DNA of 64,000 nt from Alteromonas macleodii ATCC 27126. GTDB taxonomy: Bacteria > Pseudomonadota > Gammaproteobacteria > Enterobacterales > Alteromonadaceae. The stretch's first letter is position 1. Each line of letters opens with the position of its first letter. This document shows positions 6,799-16,549 of the stretch, in pieces. A model generated the notes under the pieces. The model was given only the letters and a program-made list of their open reading frames with translations. It was not told the origin of the DNA and made no database searches. Where the stretch lies: contig NC_018632.1 in NCBI RefSeq assembly GCF_000172635.2, forward strand, positions 4,216,001 to 4,280,000. Direction: 5' to 3'. A program made the translations under genes and the position numbers.

Positions 6799-9207
6799 AT
6801 GAATACAAAGAGATCACTCATCAGCAAGGCGGTAACCCTTGCTATGACATCTGGATTGCTACTTCACACCAATGCATTTGCGCAAGAGGCAGATACAGAG
6901 CAAGTCGACGCCTCAAAAGATGATAAATCATTTGAACAAATTGTCGTTACATCGCAAAAGCGTGTTCAAAGCATCAGCGATGTGCCCGTTGCTGTATCAG
7001 TGTTACGCGGTGACCAGATAGAATCTGCCTTTGCTAACAATGTTGAAAATCTACAAGCGCTTGTGCCTTCTGTGAGCTTCCGAAAAGGGACAACAACTCG
7101 AAATTCAGCCTTAACCGTTCGTGGTATTGGAACAATTTCATTTAGTATCGCCGCAGAGCCAAGCGTAGCCACGGTGGTAGATGGCGTTGTATTAGGGCGT
7201 TCTGGTCAAGCGTTTGCCGATTTGTACGATGTAGATCGAATTGAGGTACTACGTGGTCCACAGGGTACTTTATTTGGCAAGAACGCCTCTGCTGGTGTGG
7301 TAAACATCACCACAAAAGATCCTTCTCAGGAGCTCACAGGCAGTCTTTCTACCGAGTTTTATCAAGATAACGAATACCGTTTAAAAGGCACAGTAAGTGG
7401 TGGCTTAACCGACGACCTTTCAGCCAGCTTAACCGTCTTCCAAGGTAAATTCGACGGCTATATCGACAACGTTTACAACAATGAAAAAGTAAACGGTTAT
7501 GACCGTGAAGGTGCCCGTGCAGTTGTGGTTTACGAGCCAACCAATGATTTAAAAGTAAAGTTCATTAGCGAAATTTACAGCGCAGATGACGACTGTTGTG
7601 CTGATTTAGAAGGCGTATCTAGCGGTCGAAATCCCGACTCAAAGGCAGCACCCAACAGTGAGACCATTGCCGACGGTATCGATTTAGAACAGCGACAAAT
7701 TGATCATGACTTCGAATCTCGCACTATTGACGACCACTCGGCCTTCTCTGTACAAGTTGACAAAACCATTGGTGACTACACCTTCACGTCGATCACTGCC
7801 CAGCGCTCATGGGAAAATACAGAATTCCGCGAAGGTGATTTTACGTCTATTGCTGGCGACAGCGACCAGCCAGTATTTGGAGTGCCGTTTCAGCTGCATG
7901 ACGTAGGTGAGCAAGAATGGAGTCAGTTTTCTCAAGAATTCCGTGTTGCATCAAACCTAGCTGGCCCATTCAACTTCTTAGCCGGTATGTTCTACTGGAA
8001 CATGGATTCAGAGCGTAACTTCACTCGTGATGCAAGTTGCCAAAACAATAACCTTCAACTTGACCAAGCACTGACATTCTATGCGCAGAATAACCTGTCT
8101 GGAGATGCGCTGACAGACGCACTTTCTGACCTAGACGCTTACGCTAATTCGCTAGGTGTGACATGTAATGCCAACGACATTGTGTCTGCCACGGCATTCA
8201 TGAGCACTGAGTTTAATAACTGGGCCGTTTACGGAGATGGCACCTACGACTTAAGCGATGACTTACGCCTTATCTTCGGTCTTCGCTATACCGATGATGA
8301 AGTGTCTTACACTCACCGTCGTATAAGTAACGACGAATATGGACGCCGTGGTGTGGGCGTTCGCCCTGCGACCGAGAACACCGATGCAGAAGGTGTGGTA
8401 GATGAAACCAATTTGTCTGGCCGCCTTGGTGTTCAATACGATCTCGACCAAAATCAAATGGTTTATGCAACCTATTCTCAAGGCTACAAAGGCCCTGGTT
8501 TCAATGTTTACTATAACTTCAACCCAGAGAATGACGGACGCCCTATTGGCGCGGAAGAATCTGACGCTTACGAAATTGGCTATAAGTACGCAAGTCGCGA
8601 TCTACTTTTAAATATCGCGCTATTTAGTACTGACATTGAAGGCTTCCAAGCAAACAACTTTGATTGTTCTGACGGCGCATGTATTACGCGCCTTACCAAT
8701 GCTGGTGATGTGACGACCCAAGGCGTTGAAGTAGACTTTATGTGGAACGCAACCGACAACCTAACGCTAATCGGTGGCGCTGCGTACACCAAGGCTGAGA
8801 TCGATAGATTTAATTGTCCTGAAGAGGCAGAGTGTACCGACCGTTCGGGCTTGGATGTACCATTCTCACCTGACATGAAATACTCGCTGTCAGCGGAGTA
8901 CTTCATGGAAACAGAGCATGGTTTTGACGTTTACTACAACGCGTCTTACATCTATACCGATGAACAGTACTCTGACTTGCCAGGCAACACGGGTGAATTC
9001 AATCCTCACTCATTGTTACCTGACTACAGCATGCTTAACGCAAGCGTTAGCTTCTCATTCAAAGACGATGCCTTCCGCGTATCTTTGATTGCGAAGAACT
9101 TGCTTGATGAAAGCTACGCGACCACATATAGCGGCGACAACTTCCGCTATCAAATACCGCGCGATGCAGATCGCTATTACGGCGTAGCATTTAAAGCAAG
9201 GTTTTAA
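6799..9207 (+). CDS. TonB-dependent receptor, alpha-glycoside locus
   Basis: Outer-membrane, energy-coupled importer of 802 residues. It has a signal peptide ending near AFAQ (residues 1-29), a TonB-box-like FEQIVVTSQKR, a plug domain (about 45-165, with VRGIGTISF and LRGPQGTLFGKNASAGVVNI) and a 22-stranded barrel ending in the terminal phenylalanine KARF typical of outer-membrane proteins. There is no N-terminal FecR-type signalling extension. Paired extracellular cysteines (DDCCAD, NCPEEAEC) are seen. The GntR-type operator upstream ties it to the GH31/symporter operon, so it probably brings the oligosaccharide across the outer membrane. The ligand is inference. Confidence 0.92.
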   Translation: MNTKRSLISKAVTLAMTSGLLLHTNAFAQEADTEQVDASKDDKSFEQIVVTSQKRVQSISDVPVAVSVLRGDQIESAFANNVENLQALVPSVSFRKGTTTRNSALTVRGIGTISFSIAAEPSVATVVDGVVLGRSGQAFADLYDVDRIEVLRGPQGTLFGKNASAGVVNITTKDPSQELTGSLSTEFYQDNEYRLKGTVSGGLTDDLSASLTVFQGKFDGYIDNVYNNEKVNGYDREGARAVVVYEPTNDLKVKFISEIYSADDDCCADLEGVSSGRNPDSKAAPNSETIADGIDLEQRQIDHDFESRTIDDHSAFSVQVDKTIGDYTFTSITAQRSWENTEFREGDFTSIAGDSDQPVFGVPFQLHDVGEQEWSQFSQEFRVASNLAGPFNFLAGMFYWNMDSERNFTRDASCQNNNLQLDQALTFYAQNNLSGDALTDALSDLDAYANSLGVTCNANDIVSATAFMSTEFNNWAVYGDGTYDLSDDLRLIFGLRYTDDEVSYTHRRISNDEYGRRGVGVRPATENTDAEGVVDETNLSGRLGVQYDLDQNQMVYATYSQGYKGPGFNVYYNFNPENDGRPIGAEESDAYEIGYKYASRDLLLNIALFSTDIEGFQANNFDCSDGACITRLTNAGDVTTQGVEVDFMWNATDNLTLIGGAAYTKAEIDRFNCPEEAECTDRSGLDVPFSPDMKYSLSAEYFMETEHGFDVYYNASYIYTDEQYSDLPGNTGEFNPHSLLPDYSMLNASVSFSFKDDAFRVSLIAKNLLDESYATTYSGDNFRYQIPRDADRYYGVAFKARF

Positions 9208-9240
9208 TCTCGTTATAAATTAAAAAACGTGTGTGTTGAA

Positions 9241-9267
9241 AGGGGCGTGTGAACGCCCCTCTTTTTT
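9241..9267 (+). terminator. Rho-independent terminator after the TonB receptor
   Basis: AGGGGCG (9241-9247) pairs with CGCCCCT (9254-9260) and is followed by CTTTTTT. It ends the alpha-glycoside locus; the next gene runs in the opposite direction. Confidence 0.85.
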
Positions 9268-9329
9268 GCACAACATCAGGCTGTTAGTCCCTGAAAATCA
9301 AAACAAACGCCTTTGCCCAAATAATAGTA

Positions 9330-10325
9330 TTAATTTATCTCTTCGTGCTGGTGTTCATGAGAGTGGGCGTGTAAATGGTCATTATCATCACGACATGGCT
9401 CACCCGGCAACTCAAACTCTATCGTGGTATGAGCAAGTTCAAAGGGGGCTAAACGCTCGTGAACTTTCTTTTTGAGTGCTCTCAGTTTGTCATTGTCTAT
9501 TGCACAGTTTATTACCACGTGTGCAGTAAGCACGTGCTGCTCTCCGTCAAGCGACCAAAAATGTACATGGTGAATTTCTTCAACGTGCTCGATTTTCAAA
9601 AGCGTGTTGCTAATAGCATTCCTTGTAGCCAAGTCAGGTACGCCCTGTAGAAACAAAGACATGGTCTGCACAACATACCGAACAACATTGACCAAAATAA
9701 ATAGCGTAAAACCAATAGATAAAATTGGGTCGAGTATAGGCCATTCAACAAAATGGAGCACAATGGCTACTACCAGTACCGCTACCCACCCCATCGTGTC
9801 TTCAATTAAGTGCCAGTTAAGCACCTTTTCATTCATCGAATGACCGCCGTGGAGTTTATAAGCTGCAAATCCATTCACGACAATACCTAGGATCGCTAAT
9901 CCAATCATACCCTCTGTAACGGGCATTTCGGGGTTAGATAAACGAGGGATGGCCTCAGACAACACCCAAATTGAGCCAATCACCAAGATAACGCCGTTGA
10001 TCATAGCTCCCATAAGGCTTAGCCGTTTGAAGCCATACGTATACTTTTCGGTAGATGCTTTATTCCCGAGCTTACTTAAATACCACGCCAGACCTATGGA
10101 TAGAGAGTCTCCTAAATCGTGAACAGCATCTGCCATTATGGCGACACTGTTAGTAAGCCAACCCCCGATGAATTCAATAATAGTAAAGATGAAATTTAGC
10201 CAGAACGCCCAACCAATGCGTGTGGAATCTGTGCCTAGCGCTTCAGCATGCGCACCGTGGTGATGGCCGTGATGCTGACCTTTATGATGATTGGAGGCGG
10301 TAGTGCTGTGATTGTGGTGATGCAT
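9330..10325 (-). CDS. Cation diffusion facilitator (Zn2+-type metal exporter)
   Basis: Six-helix inner-membrane metal/proton antiporter of 331 residues of the CDF (CzcD/ZitB) family, exporting Zn2+ or a similar divalent ion. The N-terminus carries a run of histidines (about residues 2-27, many HH pairs) and the C-terminus a second His-rich tail (HLHAHSHEHQHEE), both metal-binding features known in the family. The transport-site motifs HDLGD in helix 2 and HLIEDTMGW in helix 5 are intact, and a cytoplasmic C-terminal domain follows (about 215-315). It stands alone, convergent to the TonB receptor. No Zur- or MerR-like site was recognised upstream. Confidence 0.9.
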   Translation of the reverse strand: MHHHNHSTTASNHHKGQHHGHHHGAHAEALGTDSTRIGWAFWLNFIFTIIEFIGGWLTNSVAIMADAVHDLGDSLSIGLAWYLSKLGNKASTEKYTYGFKRLSLMGAMINGVILVIGSIWVLSEAIPRLSNPEMPVTEGMIGLAILGIVVNGFAAYKLHGGHSMNEKVLNWHLIEDTMGWVAVLVVAIVLHFVEWPILDPILSIGFTLFILVNVVRYVVQTMSLFLQGVPDLATRNAISNTLLKIEHVEEIHHVHFWSLDGEQHVLTAHVVINCAIDNDKLRALKKKVHERLAPFELAHTTIEFELPGEPCRDDNDHLHAHSHEHQHEEIN

Positions 10326-10598
10326 AATAACAACTCACATGAGATCGTATATTGAGCTTAACGTGATGTGTACCCAGGTGCGAACAAAATATCGAGCACA
10401 GATCATTAACAAGTCTCTGAGATAATTTGTAAATAGTCAGTGAAACAAGCACCTTTAAATTTTAACCCACCTCCCAATACAACCTTATATTATTGTTTTA
10501 TTTGGAAATAAAAGAAAAACAACAAAAATAAGACCGACAGCCAAATGTTAATTTTTTGAGAACAGTATTGATCTTTATGTGTCAGTCGCTTAATGTAA

Positions 10599-10612
10599 TG
10601 TAAGCGCTTTCA
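10599..10612. promoter_or_regulatory. LacI-type operator O1 upstream of the GH16 gene
   Basis: TGTAAGCGCTTTCA, one mismatch from the palindrome TGTAAGCGCTTACA. It lies 107 bp before the GH16 start. The gap 10326-10719 contains this site, the one at 10638 and AT-rich promoter sequence, and no gene. Confidence 0.65.
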
Positions 10613-10637
10613 AACAGCCATTTTTATTTGACCTAAA

Positions 10638-10653
10638 TTGTAAGCGCTTACAA
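10638..10653. promoter_or_regulatory. LacI-type operator O2 upstream of the GH16 gene (perfect palindrome)
   Basis: TTGTAAGCGCTTACAA is a perfect 16-bp palindrome, 39 bp after O1 (centre to centre, close to four helical turns). The same motif flanks the GH1/permease divergent promoter at 24161 and 24193, next to a LacI-family gene, which makes that regulator the likely binder. Confidence 0.7.
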
Positions 10654-10719
10654 AAAGCTTTTTACGTGGCATTTGCCACTACATAAAAACCCAATTTCTT
10701 TAGATCAGGGCTGAAAACA

Positions 10720-13401
10720 ATGACGAAAAAAGCATCTCAACTTTCGCGGATAGCTGCCGCGATCTCAGTCGCAACCCTATTTGGCTGTGGAGGCGGAGCA
10801 ACCACATCTACAGACATCGACGTTGTTGATCCTGCGGCACCCGTTTCTGACTGGGAGCTGGTATGGAGCGACGAGTTCGATGGGAACAGTATTGACGATG
10901 ACAACTGGACTCACGAAGTAAACTGCGACGGTGGCGGCAATAATGAATCTCAGTGTTATACCGACAGCGAAGACAATTCATTTGTGTCTGACGGTAGCCT
11001 AAAAATTGTTGCTCTACCCGCGGAAGAAGGAGCGCAAAAGCCTTATACGTCAGCCCGTCTAAACACGCGCTACAAAGCAGACTTTAAATACGGCCGTATT
11101 GAAATGCGTGCTAAATTACCCTCTGGTCAAGGCAGTTGGCCGGCGTTTTGGATGATGCCTACTGATGAGGTTTACGGTGGCTGGCCTCGTTCTGGCGAAA
11201 TTGACATCATGGAAGCCGTAAACCTTAAGGCACTAGATGCTGACGGCAATCCTGAAAGCCATATTCACGGCACCCTTCACTATGGTCAAGAATGGCCAAA
11301 TAACGATAGCTCAGGCAAAGCCTACTCGCTTCCTGATGGAGCGAATCCAGCAGACGACTTTCACACCTACGCCGTTGAATGGCAAGAAGGCGAAATTCGC
11401 TGGTACATGGACGATTACCTTTACGCTACGCAGCGTCGTTCAGAAGTTCGTTATAACGCAAACGGTGACGCAACTGGACTTTCTCACCGCGGCTGGTATG
11501 CGGAATACTTTGAGCAAGGCACAGGTGAGCTAACCACTCACTGGGACAACGCGCCATTCGATCAAGAATTCTACATTATCCTTAACTTTGCAGTAGGTGG
11601 CGACTGGCCAGCTAACGTAAACGAAACAGGTATTGATGCTGAAGCGTTTGTCGAAGGTCAGACTTACGAGGTCGATTATGTTCGAGTGTACGAATGTGCA
11701 TCGAACCCAGACACCGGCAAGGGCTGTGAAACTGTTCGCCCAGGTTACAACTCACTAGACGATGCATTAGTGGAAGGCGAGGCGCCTATCCCTTCACCAC
11801 CGTCAACCGGTGTTGCACAAAACCTTACTATTTTCGACGGAACACCTAATCCAAACTGGCCTGCGTGGGACTGCTGTGGTGGGTCAACACCAGCACTCGT
11901 AGAAGATGCCGAGCAAGGACAGGTTTTCGAATTTGCTATTAATGAAACACCTACGGTAATGGGCTTTATCAGTCGAGCTCAATTCATTACCGACCCAGAA
12001 GGTGAAGCGTCTCCGTTTGATGCGTCTCCAATGGAAGAAACTGGCAGTGTTAAATTCGATCTGAAAGTTACATCGCTGCCTGCAAATGCGACAACTAATT
12101 GGCTATTTAAGATTGAAAGTTCTGAAGGTTCAACTGCCGCAGAACTTCCACTGATGGACGGCTATGTAGGACCCGCAGACACCGCTGGTGCTGCGCCTGA
12201 ACAGGGTGTGTGGGAGTCTTACGAATTTCCACTTAGCGCGCTTGCAGCAGCAGGCTTAGATACAAGTGCTATCGATGTCATCATGGTTTTCCCTGCGTGG
12301 GATACCGGCAATGGCGCGGTTTACCGCATGGCTAACGTAGAAATTTCGCAAGAAGGCGGAGCTAGCTACCCAGAATTAGTCATCTTCGAAGATGGGCAAA
12401 ACCCTAACTGGCCTATGTGGGACTGCTGTGGCGGCTCTACCCCTACTGAAGAAATGGACAACGAAGAACACGGTCTAACTGCAGAATTTCGAATTGGCGC
12501 AGAACCGACTGTAATGGGCTTTATCACGCGCCCAGAATCTGGCGGCGGTGACACCCCATTCGATGCTACAGCACTTACCGACGGTGGCTTATTGCAGTTT
12601 GATATGCGCGTAGTGAGTGCGCCTAGTAACGCCGAAGCATCTTGGATATTCAAAATCGAGTCTAATGGCGCATCTACTGCTGTTGAATTGCCACTCTCTG
12701 ATAGCGTTGAGGGTCAGGAGCCTGTGGAAGGTGAATGGCAAACCTACACATTTACCATTTCAGAATTGCAGGCACGTGGTTTGGACGTGAGTGCTATCGA
12801 CGTCATTATGGTTTTCCCAGCTTGGGGCACAGGTGAAGGCGCGGTTTATCGCTTAGACAATGTGAAATTTTACCACCCTGAAAGCGGCGAAGATGCGTCA
12901 GGTGCGGGCATCACGCTCTTTGCTGATACAGCAGCTGAACAATGGTCAATCTGGGATTGTTGTGGTGGTTCAACGCCAACTGAAGAAGTAGACGACGCGG
13001 AACACGGCACAGTAGCAGAATTTCGCATTGGCGCTACACCAACGGTGATGGGTTTCTTAGCTGATGAAACCGTATCATTCGATGCTTCATCACTACTTTC
13101 AAATGGCGCGATTAAGTTTGAAATGAAAGTAAGCTCAATGCCTAACGACGCCTCTGCACCTTGGTTGTTCAAAGTAGAGTCCATTAATGTCTCTTCTGCT
13201 GTTGAACTTCCAATGTTGGCCAGCTTGGAAGGTGCTGATCCGGTTGAAGGTGAATGGCAAACATACACTTTCCCACTACAAACCCTATATGACGCAGGCT
13301 TAGATATCAGCGCTATCAACGTCATCATGATGTTCCCAGCATGGGGGCAAGGCGAAGGTGCAGTTTATCGCATCGACAATGTAGAAATAGCAGCACAGTA
13401 A
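10720..13401 (+). CDS. GH16 endo-beta-1,3-glucanase (laminarinase) lipoprotein with three C-terminal modules
   Basis: Secreted beta-glucan endohydrolase of 893 residues. A lipoprotein signal ends at LFGC (C23), so the enzyme is probably anchored at the cell surface. The GH16 domain spans about 40-330 and carries the motif GEIDIMEAV: nucleophile E160, D162 and acid/base E165; the SWPAFWMMP and DIMEAVN pattern fits laminarinases. After a proline linker (about 345-367) come three homologous beta-sandwich-like modules starting near residues 369, 550 and 730, each opening with a WDCCGGSTP signature and closing with a VIMVFPAW or similar stretch and RxxNVE. They resemble the C-terminal domain of ExoP-type GH3 enzymes and are probably carbohydrate-binding. 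Followed by a TonB receptor in the same direction; two LacI-type operators lie upstream. Confidence 0.92.
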   Translation: MTKKASQLSRIAAAISVATLFGCGGGATTSTDIDVVDPAAPVSDWELVWSDEFDGNSIDDDNWTHEVNCDGGGNNESQCYTDSEDNSFVSDGSLKIVALPAEEGAQKPYTSARLNTRYKADFKYGRIEMRAKLPSGQGSWPAFWMMPTDEVYGGWPRSGEIDIMEAVNLKALDADGNPESHIHGTLHYGQEWPNNDSSGKAYSLPDGANPADDFHTYAVEWQEGEIRWYMDDYLYATQRRSEVRYNANGDATGLSHRGWYAEYFEQGTGELTTHWDNAPFDQEFYIILNFAVGGDWPANVNETGIDAEAFVEGQTYEVDYVRVYECASNPDTGKGCETVRPGYNSLDDALVEGEAPIPSPPSTGVAQNLTIFDGTPNPNWPAWDCCGGSTPALVEDAEQGQVFEFAINETPTVMGFISRAQFITDPEGEASPFDASPMEETGSVKFDLKVTSLPANATTNWLFKIESSEGSTAAELPLMDGYVGPADTAGAAPEQGVWESYEFPLSALAAAGLDTSAIDVIMVFPAWDTGNGAVYRMANVEISQEGGASYPELVIFEDGQNPNWPMWDCCGGSTPTEEMDNEEHGLTAEFRIGAEPTVMGFITRPESGGGDTPFDATALTDGGLLQFDMRVVSAPSNAEASWIFKIESNGASTAVELPLSDSVEGQEPVEGEWQTYTFTISELQARGLDVSAIDVIMVFPAWGTGEGAVYRLDNVKFYHPESGEDASGAGITLFADTAAEQWSIWDCCGGSTPTEEVDDAEHGTVAEFRIGATPTVMGFLADETVSFDASSLLSNGAIKFEMKVSSMPNDASAPWLFKVESINVSSAVELPMLASLEGADPVEGEWQTYTFPLQTLYDAGLDISAINVIMMFPAWGQGEGAVYRIDNVEIAAQ
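11824..13401 (+). repeat. Three tandem homologous modules within the GH16 protein
   Basis: Coding repeat of about 180, 180 and 164 residues. Each copy has WDCCGGSTP, then EFxIxxxPTVMGF, then WxFKIES or WLFKVES, then GEWQTYTF (or GVWESYEF), then ISAIxVIMxFPAW. Copies 2 and 3 are the closest pair, which suggests recent duplication. Confidence 0.85.
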
Positions 13402-13410
13402 CAAAGCAAA

Positions 13411-13435
13411 TGCCGCTTTAGCCTTTAAAGCGGCA
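13411..13435. repeat. Intergenic hairpin between GH16 and TonB receptor genes
   Basis: TGCCGCTTTA (13411-13420) pairs perfectly with TAAAGCGGCA (13426-13435) around a five-base loop. There is no T-tract, so it is more likely a 3'-end-protecting or processing structure in a joint GH16-receptor mRNA than a full terminator. Confidence 0.6.
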
Positions 13436-13467
13436 GTGACCAATTGATAAGAATTAGTAGGGCAATT

Positions 13468-16413
13468 ATGAAAAACACACCATTTAAAAAGACCCAGCTT
13501 GCCACATCAATGGCTTTGTTGATGGGCTCTACCCTAGCTCTTCCCTCTTACGCACAAGAATCAGAAGCGGTAACACCGGCAGAGGGCGAAGTTGAAGTTA
13601 TTCAAGTAAGCGGTATTCGCGGCAGTATGATCCGCTCTATGGATTTGAAACGCAGCTCAAGCGGCGTAGTAGATGCCATATCCGCTGAAGAACTAGGTAA
13701 ATTTCCTGATACCAACCTGGCTGAGGCACTTCAACGCATTACAGGTGTAAGTATTAGTCGTTCAAACGGTGAAGGTAGTGAAATTACCGTTCGTGGTTTT
13801 GGTCCTGAGTTCAACCTAATTACCCTGAACGGTAGACAAATGCCGGGGACGGGCTTTACCCGTTCCTTCAATTTAGCCAACCTTTCTTCTGAAGGTGTAA
13901 ACACGCTTGAGCTTCAGAAGACCGCCCGTGCAGAAAATCCCAGCGGGGGACTAGGTGCAACGGTAAACATTATTACCATGAAGCCGTTGGCGCAATCAGG
14001 ACAAAATGCCACGTTTTCAGTGAAAGGTATTTACGACTCGTCTAACGAAGCGGGTGATGACGTAACCCCTGAAATTGCTGGTGTCTACAGCAACACGTTT
14101 GCCGATGACATGTTTGGATTTGGTCTGTCATTCTCTCACCAAGAACGTGACTTTCAGCAGCAAGCGGCAAATATTCAAGGCTGGCAGCTTCAAGAAAACG
14201 CTGCACTACCTGACTTAGACCCTGAAAATGTGGTTGATAACCGCACCAATATTACCGACGCTGCGTTCTTCCCTAAAGACATGAACTACAGCATTACTGA
14301 CGTTCAGCGTGAGCGTTCAAACGCCCAAGTCACTTTCCAATTTCGCCCAGTTGACGATTTTACGGCAACGATAGATTACACTGCAACACGCGCCACTACT
14401 GGCACCAACACAGTGGGATGGGGTATTTGGAATAACTTTGGCGCTAATATTAATGCGTACGAATTAGACGAAAATGGTACAGCAGTCTATGCCGATATTA
14501 GTGGCGACGACGGCTCGTTTACTGCCAGTCGCGAAACCACGCGAGTTGACGCGCGTTCAATTGGTGTAAACCTAGACTGGGTAGTGTCTGACGATTGGCA
14601 TTTCCGTCTGGATTACCACGATTCTTACAACGAGATTGATAACGGTTATGACAAAGGTTTGGGTAGCTCTGGCCAAATTATACTGGGCTCAAACCAGCTT
14701 GAGTCAAAAGTTTACGACTACAGAGCAGGCGAGATTCCACAAGTTTATGTGAACTGGAACAACGGTACGAATGAAATCTTACCTAGTGAAATTGACTCTA
14801 ACTTCAGCCAATTCATTTACTCACCAGGTCGCTCTGATATTGAGCAACTGCAGCTTGACGGCACGTGGTATAACTCAGCTTTCGACATACCACTGGTTAA
14901 AATTGACTTTGGTTACGCCCGAACAGAACAAGCATTGACGGGTTTTGAAGCGTGGAGCGGACTACGCGGCGGCCCGGGTTTTAGTCCATCTTTCACAGAA
15001 ATTTTCCCAGACAGCATGTTTATTCGCAATGACACATCAGGCTTCCTAGACGCCTTTGACGGTGGCGGCGCAGGCATGAATCCAGGTTACTATTACACCT
15101 ATGATTTTGACGAAGCCATTGCCCGTCAACTTGCTTTCATTACTGGTGATGTCGTTGGCGAGAGTAACGCTTACTCTATCGACCCTTACTTCAGCGGAGC
15201 ACCTTCTGTCAGTAACGTAGAGGAAATTACCGACTCTATTTATGTTCAGTCAGAGTGGGACTTCGAGGTCGGTGATTATTACGTGCAAATAAATGCTGGT
15301 GTACGCTACGAAGAAACAGAAGTGCCAAGCTCTGCGGAGGTTCGTGTACCTGTACAGGTAAATTGGGTCGCAGCTTCTGAGTGGATCACGCAGTTTGAAG
15401 ACGAGCTACAGGTGCAAGACTTTACAGGCGAATATGACATTTTATTACCCATGTTCGACGTAAAAGTAGATGTGACGGATGACATTGTTGCGCGTTTCTC
15501 TTGGGGTAAATCAATTACCAGAGCGCCGATTGGCTTGCTACAAGGTGGCTTGGCATTCAGTGGAAGCCCTAAAATTGGCGCGAGAACCGCATCGGCGGGT
15601 AACACCAGCTTGCTACCGTTCGAGTCAACTAACTTAGACCTTTCATTTGAGTGGTACTACGACGAGTCGAGCATGCTTGCCGTGGGTTTATTCAGAAAGT
15701 CGGTTGAAAACTACATTACAACCACAGGTCAAGATCAGCAGTTCGAAGGTTTACGTGACATCTATCAAGGCCCTCGCTGGAACGAAGCCGTGACCGCATT
15801 AACGGCAGCTGGTGAGCAAGCCACCGATAGCGCTATCTATAATTACTTTATTGATAACGGCTATGCTGACGAAAACGGTGTGGTAACCCCTAATGCGGAC
15901 GACCCGTTAATTACCTGGCGTACCACACAGCCTGGTAATTCCAGCGATTCAAAAACGGTTGAAGGTATTGAGCTAGCTATACAGCACACGTTTGGCGACA
16001 CCGGTTTTGGTTTCGGCGCCAACGCAACGTTAGTTGACGGTGACGTTGAATACGACCCTTACAACCTGAACGAGCAAGACCCGCTTGTAGGCATCAGTGA
16101 CTCCGCCAACTTCCAGGTGTTTTATGAGAAAGAAGGCCTTTCTGTAAAAGTGACCTATGCATGGCGCTCAGACTATGTTGTGGGTATTGGCCAAGCACAA
16201 GGTTCTTCAGATAACCCAGCAACTCAGTTCGACACCTTTGGTCAAGTTGATGCCAGCATCAACTATGATGTGAATGAGCACCTAACTGTCTTCCTAGAAG
16301 GCGTAAACATTAACGACGAAACAGAGCGTGGCTACGGCCGATTCGAAGAGCAATTCTTATTTGCTCGTCAGTACGGACCTCGCTACACGCTTGGCGCTAG
16401 ATATACTTTCTAA
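13468..16413 (+). CDS. TonB-dependent receptor, beta-glucan locus
   Basis: Outer-membrane importer of 981 residues of the large proteobacterial carbohydrate-type TonB receptor group. The ATG at 13468 is chosen (AGGG five bases upstream; an in-frame TTG at 13444 has no such support). A signal peptide ends near SYAQ, followed by the TonB-box-like VEVIQVSGIRGS, the plug with DAISAEELGKFPDTNLAEAL and the barrel ending in GARYTF. The VSGIRGSM...LKRSSSGVVDAI pattern is typical of receptors for plant and algal oligosaccharides in Alteromonadales and Xanthomonadales. It directly follows the GH16 laminarinase, so import of laminari-oligosaccharides is the likely role, by context. Confidence 0.92.
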   Translation: MKNTPFKKTQLATSMALLMGSTLALPSYAQESEAVTPAEGEVEVIQVSGIRGSMIRSMDLKRSSSGVVDAISAEELGKFPDTNLAEALQRITGVSISRSNGEGSEITVRGFGPEFNLITLNGRQMPGTGFTRSFNLANLSSEGVNTLELQKTARAENPSGGLGATVNIITMKPLAQSGQNATFSVKGIYDSSNEAGDDVTPEIAGVYSNTFADDMFGFGLSFSHQERDFQQQAANIQGWQLQENAALPDLDPENVVDNRTNITDAAFFPKDMNYSITDVQRERSNAQVTFQFRPVDDFTATIDYTATRATTGTNTVGWGIWNNFGANINAYELDENGTAVYADISGDDGSFTASRETTRVDARSIGVNLDWVVSDDWHFRLDYHDSYNEIDNGYDKGLGSSGQIILGSNQLESKVYDYRAGEIPQVYVNWNNGTNEILPSEIDSNFSQFIYSPGRSDIEQLQLDGTWYNSAFDIPLVKIDFGYARTEQALTGFEAWSGLRGGPGFSPSFTEIFPDSMFIRNDTSGFLDAFDGGGAGMNPGYYYTYDFDEAIARQLAFITGDVVGESNAYSIDPYFSGAPSVSNVEEITDSIYVQSEWDFEVGDYYVQINAGVRYEETEVPSSAEVRVPVQVNWVAASEWITQFEDELQVQDFTGEYDILLPMFDVKVDVTDDIVARFSWGKSITRAPIGLLQGGLAFSGSPKIGARTASAGNTSLLPFESTNLDLSFEWYYDESSMLAVGLFRKSVENYITTTGQDQQFEGLRDIYQGPRWNEAVTALTAAGEQATDSAIYNYFIDNGYADENGVVTPNADDPLITWRTTQPGNSSDSKTVEGIELAIQHTFGDTGFGFGANATLVDGDVEYDPYNLNEQDPLVGISDSANFQVFYEKEGLSVKVTYAWRSDYVVGIGQAQGSSDNPATQFDTFGQVDASINYDVNEHLTVFLEGVNINDETERGYGRFEEQFLFARQYGPRYTLGARYTF

Positions 16414-16433
16414 GTTGATAGAGCAATAATACT

Positions 16434-16457
16434 AAGGGCCTTTTCAGGCCCTTTTTT
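16434..16457 (+). terminator. Rho-independent terminator after the beta-glucan TonB receptor
   Basis: AAGGGCC and GGCCCTT form a 7-bp stem around a six-base loop, followed by a T-tract. It closes the GH16-receptor transcript. Confidence 0.85.
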
Positions 16458-16549
16458 GTTTTAGCACGCTAGAATTATCAAACATTTCTTCCAATATTTG
16501 ATAACCTCACTAGACAAGCTCAGGTACGAGTAATAAAAGAAGAAAGCGA

